Source: an uncultured Oscillospiraceae bacterium (lineage in GTDB: Bacteria > Bacillota > Clostridia > Oscillospirales > Ruminococcaceae). From it: 14,021 nucleotides of DNA. Positions within the stretch are counted from its first letter, which is position 1, and every line of letters starts with the position of its first letter. This document shows positions 1 to 6,659 of the stretch, piece after piece. The notes under the pieces are model-generated. The model did not search any database. It was given only the letters and a program-made list of their open reading frames with translations, and was not told where the DNA came from. Location: contig CANNTZ010000065.1 in the NCBI GenBank assembly GCA_947522735.1, positions 1-14,021 on the forward strand. Direction: 5' to 3'. The position numbers and the translations under genes are program-made.

Positions 1-307
1 TTGTAAGGCGGTGCGAGGTCATCAGCTCATTGAATTTGCCGGAGCCGGTCGCCGTCCTTGCGAGATCCGCCGTAGCAGCGTCGATGCTTTCCTCCTTGCT
101 ATCGGACTGCTCGCTCACGTCTCCGTTTTCACTGCCGTCCGGCTCGTATTTCCCGGGAAATTTCTCACTCTCCGACTGCGTCGAGGAGATATCAGGAAGC
201 TCGTTGTGCACACATCCGGCGCCTCCCATTATGCTTGCTACGGTTATTATGCATGATAACAGCCGTATTAATAATGTTGTTATTGGCACTCTTGCTCTTT
301 TAGTCAT
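1..307 (-). CDS. Putative lipoprotein, N-terminal part only (runs off the window)
   Basis: The reverse strand opens with ATG at 307-305, preceded by AGGGGAG six bases upstream, and stays open for 102 codons to the left edge. The product starts with a basic stretch (TKRAR), then a hydrophobic segment (about residues 8-31) ending in GGAGC, a lipobox-like site with Cys32 as probable lipidation site. The -3 residue is Gly, not the usual Leu, so this is slightly atypical. After it comes an acidic, Ser/Glu/Asp-rich linker (about residues 33-85) such as follows the anchor of surface lipoproteins. The functional domain lies outside the window, so no function can be given; a solute-binding protein, a peptidase or another surface protein are all possible. 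It is transcribed divergently from folT. Confidence 0.7.
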   Translation of the reverse strand, partial: MTKRARVPITTLLIRLLSCIITVASIMGGAGCVHNELPDISSTQSESEKFPGKYEPDGSENGDVSEQSDSKEESIDAATADLARTATGSGKFNELMTSHRLT

Positions 308-323
308 TATTTTCTCCCCTTTT

Positions 324-339
324 CGTGCGGCAGCGCACG
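324..339 (-). other. Small perfect hairpin in the lipoprotein leader
   Basis: CGTGCG (324-329), loop GCAG (330-333), CGCACG (334-339): a perfect 6-bp GC-rich stem. It lies just upstream of the ribosome binding site of the leftward lipoprotein gene, so it would sit in that mRNA's 5' leader. It has no U-tract on the minus strand and is not a terminator. It could affect transcript stability or be fortuitous. Confidence 0.35.
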
Positions 340-405
340 CTATTTCGTCGCAATGTCGGTGGCGCGGTTTAATAATATTGTCTACTCGTACAAATCTCAG
401 TACAA

Positions 406-419
406 TGGCATATTTGCCA
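406..419. promoter_or_regulatory. Operator-like palindrome upstream of folT
   Basis: TGGCA (406-410), TATT, TGCCA (415-419) is a perfect 5+5 inverted repeat ending ten bases before the -35 box of the folT promoter. It is also between the two divergent starts. A transcription factor site is possible, but the arms are short and chance is not excluded. Confidence 0.3.
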
Positions 420-428
420 AAGCAGCTC

Positions 429-457
429 TTGATATTTTGTGATGAATATATTAAAAT
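429..457 (+). promoter_or_regulatory. Sigma-A-type promoter for folT
   Basis: TTGATA at 429-434 and TAAAAT at 452-457 are separated by exactly 17 bases, close to the vegetative consensus. Transcription would start near 464, giving a leader of about 29 bases. That leader is too short to hold a tetrahydrofolate riboswitch. Confidence 0.6.
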
Positions 458-492
458 AGAAGCATACTCAAACGGAATGGAAGTGGTTCCCG

Positions 493-1014
493 ATGATAAA
501 GATGGGGCGTCTGAAAAAGCTTGTGCTTGCGTCGCTTTTTATCGCGCTGGACATAATCTTTACGCGGTTCTTTTCGGTGATGATCCCGGGAGTTGAGCGC
601 ATCAGCTTACAGTTTCTGCCAAACGCGCTCAGCGGACTGTTTCTTGGGCCGGTCTGGTCGGTCGCCGTGCTTATAGCCGGAGATGTGCTTGGGATGGTGA
701 TAAACTCGGCGGGCGCGGCGTACTTCCCCGGCTTCATGCTCTCCGCGGCGCTGCGTGGGCTGATATATGGCCTCGTGCTCTATAAGCACAAGCTCAAATA
801 TACAAGGACGCTTGTCGCCGTAGCGATAGTCTCAGTGGTCGTGGATATTGGGATAAACCCTGTCTGGATGTCAATGCTCTACGGCAAGGGCTATCTTGCG
901 ACGCTTGTCGCAAAGCTACCAATACGCGCGGTGTTCATCCCGGCGGCGTCCGCCGTAATTTACTTTGTCGCAAAGGGCGTCATACGTGCGCTCGGCGCGC
1001 CTGCAAAAAAATGA
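493..1014 (+). CDS. folT: Folate-type ECF transporter S component
   Basis: A 173-residue, very hydrophobic protein with about six membrane segments, the usual size for an energy-coupling-factor S component. It has the pattern of the folate-specific family: a basic N-terminus (GRLKKL), an early RFF segment, ERISLQFLPNALSGLFLGP (about residues 35-53) and GAAYFPGFMLSAALRGLIYG (about 74-93). S components bind the vitamin at the membrane and work with a shared EcfA-EcfA'-EcfT module. No such module is in this window, so the gene is likely a stand-alone (group II) S gene using a module encoded elsewhere. The ATG at 493 has GGAAG nine bases upstream; ATG 502 is an alternative start. It is monocistronic, divergent from the lipoprotein and convergent with prs. 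Folate specificity is inferred from motif resemblance. Confidence 0.85.
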   Translation: MIKMGRLKKLVLASLFIALDIIFTRFFSVMIPGVERISLQFLPNALSGLFLGPVWSVAVLIAGDVLGMVINSAGAAYFPGFMLSAALRGLIYGLVLYKHKLKYTRTLVAVAIVSVVVDIGINPVWMSMLYGKGYLATLVAKLPIRAVFIPAASAVIYFVAKGVIRALGAPAKK

Positions 1015-1054
1015 TATCATGAAACGGCAAAATAATCAATCCGAAATTTGTAAA

Positions 1055-1101
1055 ACAAAGCTTCACCCGGAAATGCAATTACCTTTCGGGTGAAGCTTTG
1101 T
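1055..1101. terminator. Long stem-loop between convergent folT and prs, probable bidirectional terminator
   Basis: Arms 1055-1069 and 1087-1101 form a perfect 15-bp stem (ACAAAGCTTCACCCG and its complement), which can extend by up to three more pairs inward. It lies 40 bases after the folT stop and 20 bases after the prs stop. Neither side has a strong U-tract (short TTT runs only), so termination may be imperfect; the length and position still favour a shared terminator. Confidence 0.75.
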
Positions 1102-1121
1102 AATTTATCAATTGGAACCGG

Positions 1122-2282
1122 TCATTCTCTGCCAAGCAGACGGTTGATTCTGTCGATCGGGTTGAGAAGGTCGCTGACGGAGGCGTCGTGATTGAGGCTG
1201 TCGACAATGTAGGCGATGTATTTGGACATATCCACCTCGCGGTACCATTCTCTGTGTCGCAGCTCGGGGGTGCGGTAGATGAGGTTGGTGGTGAACACCT
1301 TGGTGAAAAGGCCGTCGTTATAGGCTTCGTCAAATCTCGTCAGACCGTCGGTGAAAAGCCCAAAGGTGGCGAAGATGAAAATGTGATTTGCGCCGCGCTC
1401 CTTGAGCTGAACGGCAATATCGAGCATCGAATCGCCGGAGGATATCATATCGTCCACGACGATGACGTCCTTTCCGTCAATGCTGTCGCCGAGGAACTCA
1501 TGCGCGATGATCGGGTTGCGCCCGTTAACTATGACGGAGTAGTCTCTGCGCTTATAGAACATGCCGAGGTTTACGCCAAGGACGGAGGAATAGTACATGC
1601 TGCGGGCAAGCGCGCCCTCGTCGGGAGAGATTATCATAAGATGATCGCGGCTGATATTGATGTCAGGGACGGTCTTTTTGAGCGCTTTGAGGAATTGATA
1701 GGTGGGCATGACGTTCTCGAAGCCTTCAAGCGGAATGGCGTTCTGTACGCGCGGGTCGTGCGCGTCAAAGGTTATGATGTTGTCAACGCCCATTCCGGAG
1801 ATCTCCTGAAGCGCCATTGCGCAGTCAAGCGATTCTCTGGCGGTGCGGCGGTGCTGTCTGCCCTCGTAGAGCATCGGCATGATGACGTTGATGCGTCTCG
1901 CCTTGCCCCCCGCTGCCGCGATGATACGCTTGAGATCCTGATAGTGGTCGTCAGGACTCATCGGAACGTCACGGCCATACATTTTATAGGTGACGCCATA
2001 GTTGAATGTGTCCACCAGAACATAGAGATCGTAGCCGCGAACGGTTTGGCTTATAAGAGCCTTTCCCTCGCCGGAGCCAAACCTCGGGCACTTTGCGGCA
2101 ATGCGGTAATCGTCGCTGCTATAGCCTCGGAGATTGGCGTCGGTGATATCGATGTGCCGCTGCGCGCGCCACTCGACAAGATACGCGTTGATCTTCTCGG
2201 TGATTTCCTCGCAGCCCGCCATACCGATGATTCCAAGAGTTCCCACCGGCATGTGCATCAAACTGATACTGTCGCCCTGCAT
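1122..2282 (-). CDS. prs: Ribose-phosphate pyrophosphokinase (PRPP synthetase), long clostridial form
   Basis: A 386-residue protein expected to make PRPP from ribose 5-phosphate and ATP in the cytosol, feeding purine, pyrimidine, NAD, His and Trp synthesis. The PRPP-binding loop VIVVDDMISSGDS is at residues 273-285. TFDAHDPRVQ (171-180) matches the conserved Asp/His block, and SPDEGALARS (219-228) matches the SPDxGG block. MPMLYEGRQHRRTARES (135-151) corresponds to the catalytic flexible-loop region. Ordinary bacterial Prs is about 315 residues; this one has a divergent, longer N-terminus (SGEGK at 70-74) and a C-terminal tail of about 45 residues. The ATG is preceded by GGGGGAAG at good spacing. 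It is probably monocistronic, with its own promoter at 2398-2426. The long form could differ in allosteric control, but that is inference. Confidence 0.87.
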   Translation of the reverse strand: MQGDSISLMHMPVGTLGIIGMAGCEEITEKINAYLVEWRAQRHIDITDANLRGYSSDDYRIAAKCPRFGSGEGKALISQTVRGYDLYVLVDTFNYGVTYKMYGRDVPMSPDDHYQDLKRIIAAAGGKARRINVIMPMLYEGRQHRRTARESLDCAMALQEISGMGVDNIITFDAHDPRVQNAIPLEGFENVMPTYQFLKALKKTVPDINISRDHLMIISPDEGALARSMYYSSVLGVNLGMFYKRRDYSVIVNGRNPIIAHEFLGDSIDGKDVIVVDDMISSGDSMLDIAVQLKERGANHIFIFATFGLFTDGLTRFDEAYNDGLFTKVFTTNLIYRTPELRHREWYREVDMSKYIAYIVDSLNHDASVSDLLNPIDRINRLLGRE

Positions 2283-2330
2283 TTTAATCTTCCCCCATTA
2301 TAATATATTAATGCTGATTATCGGCAGCTT

Positions 2331-2361
2331 CATGCCGTACAAGCATGTCTGTAGCGGCATG
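2331..2361 (-). other. Structured element in the prs 5' leader
   Basis: CATGCCG (2331-2337) pairs with CGGCATG (2355-2361), and TACA (2338-2341) with TGTA (2350-2353). This gives an 11-bp stem interrupted by one bulged base (2354), with an 8-base loop. It sits in the roughly 109-base leader between the predicted prs start site (about 2391) and the ATG. No U-tract follows, so it is not an obvious attenuator. It could control stability or be a protein-binding site. Confidence 0.5.
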
Positions 2362-2397
2362 TTGGTATATCACATCTCATATACTCATCATACCATA

Positions 2398-2426
2398 ATT
2401 ATATTTCTTTTTCCGACATTATTCAA
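2398..2426 (-). promoter_or_regulatory. Sigma-A-type promoter for prs
   Basis: On the minus strand TTGAAT (plus 2421-2426) is followed after exactly 17 bases by TATAAT (plus 2398-2403), a near-consensus vegetative promoter. Transcription would start near 2391. It lies beyond the terminator of the acyl carrier protein gene, which supports prs as a separate transcription unit. Confidence 0.7.
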
Positions 2427-2515
2427 CCCCATGCAGGAAAAATCCATGTTTTTAATACCTATGTCTAAAAATTGAGAACACATTTGGGCATTATACCGGT
2501 TGATTAAAAATTTGT

Positions 2516-2556
2516 TCCGGAGAAGAAAAACGCCGTACCTCTGGCAGCACGACGTT
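2516..2556 (-). terminator. Rho-independent terminator of the acylation operon
   Basis: Arms 2529-2538 and 2547-2556 form a 10-bp stem on the minus strand (two G-U pairs) with an 8-base loop, followed by TTTTTCTTCT (plus 2519-2528). It starts about eight bases after the acyl carrier protein stop codon and marks the 3' end of the operon starting near 8211. Confidence 0.8.
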
Positions 2557-2564
2557 TCAGATAA

Positions 2565-2810
2565 CTATTTTGTTCCCCGCGCCATGATGATATCGACCAT
2601 CTCTCCGACATTCTTCATGCCGGAGACCTCTTTCATCTGGAAACGCAGCCCAAACTGCCTCTCCACGGCAGAGATCAGGTTGATGTGCTCAAGGCTGTCC
2701 CAGTCCTCAATATCGTTGGCGGTGGTCGCTCTGGTCACAACGATGCCATTGTCGTCGAACAGCTTGCGGAATATCTTGTTAAGTCTTGCAAATACCTCGG
2801 CCTCGGTCAT
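2565..2810 (-). CDS. Acyl carrier protein
   Basis: A small acidic protein of 81 residues from ATG 2810. That ATG is chosen because AAGGAG (plus 2820-2825) lies nine bases upstream; an in-frame TTG at 2828 overlaps this site and is unlikely. The phosphopantetheine block DWDSLEHINLI contains the attachment serine, Ser39, in the standard DSL motif, followed by a typical helix (SAVERQFGL). It would carry an acyl thioester in the cytosol after activation by a phosphopantetheinyl transferase encoded elsewhere. It lies 24 bases after the FkbH-like gene and is the last gene of the operon. This position argues for a dedicated carrier like DltC or the small carriers paired with FkbH proteins, not the fatty-acid ACP, whose gene normally sits among fab genes. 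Confidence 0.9.
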   Translation of the reverse strand: MTEAEVFARLNKIFRKLFDDNGIVVTRATTANDIEDWDSLEHINLISAVERQFGLRFQMKEVSGMKNVGEMVDIIMARGTK

Positions 2811-2834
2811 AGTTGCTATCTCCTTCAAAATTGA

Positions 2835-4664
2835 TTATTTATTGATCTCTATCACGTGGCAGCGCTGCTTATATGCGGCGATGTCCAGCCTCCAAACGGA
2901 GTTTCCCTGTTCGTCCTCGCTCTGCTTGGCAAAGCCGAAGAAGTCGTAAAGCTCCTTTACCATCTTGTTTTTGGCGGTCGGATAATAGTAGCCGTAGATC
3001 GTCTCGACGCCGCGTTTTTTTGCCTCGTTTACGACGGTGTCCAGCATCGCCAGCTCCATGTCGCGCTTGAGCACGCGGCAGCTCATCAACCACAGCTCCA
3101 TGTGCAGCTCCCTGTCCTCTACCCTGCCTATAACGACGGAAACGACACCGTTGTCGCCGAATTTATCGACCAGCTTGCCGTAGAGACAGATGTGACTCGG
3201 ATCCTCGGCAAGCGCCTCGATCTCCGCCGCAGTGTAGCGCCGGGTGGTCAGGTTGAACTGGTTGCTCTTGTTTGTAAGCTGTGCAATGCGCTGGAGATAG
3301 ACCGGTGCAAACGGCTTGATCTCGCCCTTCATCTCAAGGCTCAGCAGATAATCGGAATAGTTTTCGTACTGTTTTTCCAATTTTTGGCGCTCCGCATTCG
3401 CCTTGTACATCTCTCCGCGCTTGAGGTCGTCCTTGGAAAACGCCGTGACCTCGAAGAAGCCGGAGCGGTCTATCCGGCGGATATAATCCTCGACGGCTCC
3501 GATTTCCGGCACTGCCACACCGGGAAGCTGCGCGCGCACGATGGCTCGTTCAGCCGGATTGTCGTCGATAAACGCAATACTCTCCGGCAGCAGGTTCAGC
3601 TCCTCGGCAGTGCTTGCGAGATTGATATCCTTGCTCTCCCAGTTTGCTTTGATCAGGGTAAAATCGTCAGGGCGCAGCGCCCCGTCGGGATGCTTCAGCC
3701 CCGCAATGGCGTTCTCCTCGTCATTTTTAGAGCAGACGGTCAGCAGCACTCCGAGCTGCTTGAACTCCCTGACGTAGCTCTGGAACTCGCCGTAGGCCTG
3801 ATCTGACGGTGTCTCGGGGCCAAGCTCCAGCCCATTCACGCCGTCGTCCCCCACGACGCCACCCCACAGCGTGTTGTCGAGGTCGAGCGCCAAGATCTTC
3901 TTGTTTTTGCCATATATCGATTTGATGATGTTCGCTACATTGAAGGCAAGCTCAGGTATCGCCTCCAGGGCCAGCGCATATTTGTACATATACCAGTAGC
4001 CCGGGTCGCTCCATTTCGCAAGCCCATAGGATGCGGCGAGGTAGTTGATATCGTTTATGAAGAAATTCTCGTGTGTCTGGGCGTATTCGTAAAATTTGAG
4101 ATTGAGCCGCGCGATGAAGTTGGTCTTGCCGTGGAAGTCGCTTGCATCGCGGTTTCCCATCAGGCGGTAGAGCGGCGGCTCAAAATTGTTCTGGATTATC
4201 GGGCAGTGATACTTTCCGGCCAGCCTGTCCCACATCTCTCTGAAATGCTCAAACTGGCTTTCCAACAGAGCGTCCGCCGCCTCCCTCCCGTCCGTTAGCT
4301 CCGGGAATGCGGTAATGTTGCGCGTCGAGGTGTGGATGAAGATAATATCCGGCGCAAACTCGACAAGCTCCGGGTTGTCGAACATGGCATCCTGCCAATA
4401 CTGCGCATATTCCGATTGATAAAATTCCGGCTTTATGCCGTAATTCATCAAGAACAGCGCCAATATCACGGCAATATCGTTGGTGGTGGAGCCGCCGAGG
4501 ACAGCTATCCTCTTCGGGATAAGTCCCGGTCGTGCCGAAAGCTCACGCTTGATAGCGCGGCGGTTGGCAAGTATCCATTCGCTGTCAAACGGCCAATCGA
4601 GGCGGCTGCCGATCTCGATGCTGCTCATGTTTTTCACATTGTCCCGCGGCGCTTCGCGAGACAC
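2835..4664 (-). CDS. FkbH-like HAD-IIIC protein (predicted glyceryl/acyl-carrier loading enzyme)
   Basis: A 609-residue cytosolic protein with the three-part FkbH layout. Residues about 52-245 form the N-terminal SGNH-like domain (RIAVLGGSTTNDIA at 52-65). Residues about 255-400 form a HAD domain: DLDNTLWGGVVGDDG at 261-275 with Asp261 and Asp263, TVCSKNDE at 309-316, a Lys-containing stretch near 339-345, and FIDDNP at 365-370. A GNAT-like C-terminal domain spans about 450-600 (QLTNKSNQFNLTTRRY at 462-477). Characterised FkbH-type enzymes such as OzmB and Tmn16 take 1,3-bisphosphoglycerate, remove phosphate and load a glyceryl group on a carrier protein; the carrier gene here is next door. 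The start is GTG 4664, with AGGA and a G-rich stretch just upstream; a downstream ATG (4628) has no site. The HAD residues look intact. The substrate is inferred: other three-carbon or hydroxyacyl units are possible. Confidence 0.85.
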   Translation of the reverse strand: MSREAPRDNVKNMSSIEIGSRLDWPFDSEWILANRRAIKRELSARPGLIPKRIAVLGGSTTNDIAVILALFLMNYGIKPEFYQSEYAQYWQDAMFDNPELVEFAPDIIFIHTSTRNITAFPELTDGREAADALLESQFEHFREMWDRLAGKYHCPIIQNNFEPPLYRLMGNRDASDFHGKTNFIARLNLKFYEYAQTHENFFINDINYLAASYGLAKWSDPGYWYMYKYALALEAIPELAFNVANIIKSIYGKNKKILALDLDNTLWGGVVGDDGVNGLELGPETPSDQAYGEFQSYVREFKQLGVLLTVCSKNDEENAIAGLKHPDGALRPDDFTLIKANWESKDINLASTAEELNLLPESIAFIDDNPAERAIVRAQLPGVAVPEIGAVEDYIRRIDRSGFFEVTAFSKDDLKRGEMYKANAERQKLEKQYENYSDYLLSLEMKGEIKPFAPVYLQRIAQLTNKSNQFNLTTRRYTAAEIEALAEDPSHICLYGKLVDKFGDNGVVSVVIGRVEDRELHMELWLMSCRVLKRDMELAMLDTVVNEAKKRGVETIYGYYYPTAKNKMVKELYDFFGFAKQSEDEQGNSVWRLDIAAYKQRCHVIEINK

Positions 4665-4724
4665 CCCTTTCCTGCTTTTTCCATATTATTGCGAATAAAA
4701 AAGATACAAAGATAAAGCACAAAG

Positions 4725-4759
4725 CGGGCCGCGCAGAAACGCTCTGCACGGCCGGCCCG
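4725..4759 (-). terminator. Strong GC-rich hairpin inside the operon (attenuator or processing stem)
   Basis: About 10 bases after the DHHW gene stop, 4731-4737 pairs with 4743-4749 (one G-U on the minus strand) and 4727-4730 with 4750-4753. After one mismatch the stem continues a few pairs further; the loop is five bases. Only TTTGTGCTTTATC follows, a poor U-tract. The 105-base gap here is the longest in the operon and has no clear promoter, so partial termination, or a stem protecting the upstream mRNA, are the likely roles. Confidence 0.6.
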
Positions 4760-4769
4760 GCTGGTGTTA

Positions 4770-6632
4770 TCAATCTGCGCTGGCGGTAACTCCGCCGTTT
4801 TTGTTGTCGTCATTCACAGCCGCAATCTCGCCGCCGTAGGTGCGGATGCGTTCAAAGTGCTTGCAATTTGGTCCGGTTGCGGTGAACGCGCAATTTGCAA
4901 AGAGTACGTCGGTGATGTTGTGCTGGCGGATGAAATCGATGACGTTCAGCTCGAAATAGCGGATATCCACGACGTAGACCTCCTCGAACGAGGCTGTGAG
5001 GAACGGAATAAGCGCGTTGCCGTAGCTCTCCTTGAGCACGATGAGCTTTCTTCCGTTTTTGACGTTCTCGTTCGCGACACGGACTATCTTGCAATCTCCG
5101 CCCATGAAGGTGCAATAGAGGCTGCCCTTCATGTTGGTGAAATCAATGAAGAGGTTGCCCTTCTGACCTCCGTTGTAGCTGATGTCATAGTAGTAGGTGT
5201 CGAAGGAGTTGGCGGGCTTGTAGTATATAAAGTCCTCGGGGTTGTTGAGCAGCTTTGCGTCCTTGGTATAGGTGTAGAGCGTGCCGACATAGCCGGGCAC
5301 CGTAACCTTCTCATAGGTGGAGATATCCGCAAAAGGCACTCCGGCTATGCTCGCAAACTTTTGCGCGGAATAATACGCTCCGAGCGACGCCCAGTGATGG
5401 TCGGTCCGGGTATAGATGTTCTCATCGGTGTGCTCTGCGAGGACGCTGTACACGTCCACATCGTGAACGCTGCTGTCAAGGTTTTCGTGGATGTGCTTTA
5501 TGTTGTTGAATTGGCTCGCGGTGTAGCTCTCGTACTGCTTGGGCAGATAATAAGCGACAGAGGTCGGAATCACCATCGAATAGACGTTCACGCCGTCGCC
5601 AAGCTGTTGCTTATAGGTGTTGACGATGCTGGCGTATCGCTCGCCAACCTTGAAGCCGCCGCCGTAAAGCATGATGCCCATGTCCTTGATGACGAGGATG
5701 CCGTTGGTGATTAGCCCCTCCTCCATCTCAAGCCCGGTGGGATTGCCGGCGGGATCGTCCTCCGGGAACGACTCCTCCTGAGAGCTTTCCGGCGCGCTCG
5801 ATTCTGAGGAGCCGCTCGCCGCGCTGCTCTCCTGCCGCCCCTCGGACGACTCGGACGCCTTAGACGACTCCGGCGACCGAGAGGACTGCTCCTCCGGCTT
5901 CGAGCTTTCGGAGAGCTCCTCCCTGCTGCTTTCAAGCTCTCCGACGCCGTATATCTTGACGCCGCCGACGCGGATGCCGGCAAGGCTCGCGATATTGCTG
6001 CTGATATCCTTGAGCGCGTCGCGATCCGGTACGGTGTCGGTATACCACGTGTTTATTCCCTTTGTGTAGCTGCCATCGAAGTAGCTCGCAAACGAGAACT
6101 CCGGGAACTTCTCAAGCGGGCGCTGCTCGGTTATTGAGCGCTCCGGGCGCTCCAGCACCGTGAGCAGCACGACTATCGTCGTGAACAACGCTCCCAGCAG
6201 CACCGTAGTGGCTGTGTTGAGGCGTCGCTTGAACTTGCCGTTCCCGTTTGCCGACGGGGTGTGCGCGTCGTTTTTGTGTGGAGGGCCGTTTTCCTCCGGC
6301 TGTATGCTCGCGTCGCCGTCAACCGGGACATATCGCTCCCCTTCGGCGTCCACACTGCCACAATTATAAACGTCGTTGGAATATTGCGCGCTATTGTCGT
6401 GCGTCTGTTCTGCCTGTGTGCCGTCATAACAGGAGTTACCGGCAGATTGCTCCGTCTGTGCATATTCCGGCTGTTCGTCGTGAAGCTGACCGTCACCGCC
6501 GTGCTCGGTCGGGATATATGACGCGATGATATCGACGAAGGTGTCCTCGCGCTCTGTTTCCTCGGATTGGCGCGGGGCATATTCGTCCATAGCTTCGGGT
6601 TTTGCTCTCTTGGGGATATATTCGTCAGTCAT
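4770..6632 (-). CDS. DHHW-family (AlgX/AlgJ-like) membrane-anchored surface protein with Ser/Glu-rich insert
   Basis: A 620-residue protein. Residues 1-135 are hydrophilic, acidic and presumably cytosolic, then a single membrane helix at about 141-160 after KFKRR (orientation inside-to-outside). Outside lies the DHHW domain: LEKFPEFSFASYFDG (173-187) and NTWYTDTVPDRD (194-205), then TRTDHHW at 408-414 and LKESYGNALIPF at 533-544. By analogy with AlgX/AlgJ (DTHW block and a serine nucleophile), Asp411, His413 and Ser536 are the probable catalytic set, acting as an esterase or acyl transferase on a polymer. A Ser/Glu-rich low-complexity stretch of about 60 residues (233-293) interrupts the domain. 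The ATG has AAAGGG/AGGA upstream. It lies 27 bases after the MBOAT gene, its usual partner. Substrate unknown; family call firm. Confidence 0.85.
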   Translation of the reverse strand: MTDEYIPKRAKPEAMDEYAPRQSEETEREDTFVDIIASYIPTEHGGDGQLHDEQPEYAQTEQSAGNSCYDGTQAEQTHDNSAQYSNDVYNCGSVDAEGERYVPVDGDASIQPEENGPPHKNDAHTPSANGNGKFKRRLNTATTVLLGALFTTIVVLLTVLERPERSITEQRPLEKFPEFSFASYFDGSYTKGINTWYTDTVPDRDALKDISSNIASLAGIRVGGVKIYGVGELESSREELSESSKPEEQSSRSPESSKASESSEGRQESSAASGSSESSAPESSQEESFPEDDPAGNPTGLEMEEGLITNGILVIKDMGIMLYGGGFKVGERYASIVNTYKQQLGDGVNVYSMVIPTSVAYYLPKQYESYTASQFNNIKHIHENLDSSVHDVDVYSVLAEHTDENIYTRTDHHWASLGAYYSAQKFASIAGVPFADISTYEKVTVPGYVGTLYTYTKDAKLLNNPEDFIYYKPANSFDTYYYDISYNGGQKGNLFIDFTNMKGSLYCTFMGGDCKIVRVANENVKNGRKLIVLKESYGNALIPFLTASFEEVYVVDIRYFELNVIDFIRQHNITDVLFANCAFTATGPNCKHFERIRTYGGEIAAVNDDNKNGGVTASAD

Positions 6633-6659
6633 TGTCCTGCCCTTTCTTGATATGCCGCT

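Noticed and set aside
30..596. Plus-strand frame of 188 codons over the left edge
   Set aside because: It runs through the lipoprotein gene on the opposite strand, the intergenic promoter and into folT in another frame. The lipoprotein has a ribosome site and signal peptide, this frame has neither.
2297..2302. Perfect TATAAT on the minus strand just before the prs ribosome site
   Set aside because: As a -10 box it would place the start inside the ribosome site, and no -35 box lies 16-18 bases upstream. The promoter at 2398-2426 fits much better.
1188..2303. Long open frame of 371 codons on the plus strand opposite prs
   Set aside because: It is antisense to a firmly identified gene, has no recognisable motif and arises from GC-rich third positions. 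The same holds for the plus-strand frames at 2856-3806, 4764-5714, 11595-12293 and 13002-13826.
2565..2828. Upstream TTG start (2828) for the acyl carrier protein
   Set aside because: That codon overlaps the AAGGAG ribosome site which lies at ideal distance from the ATG at 2810.
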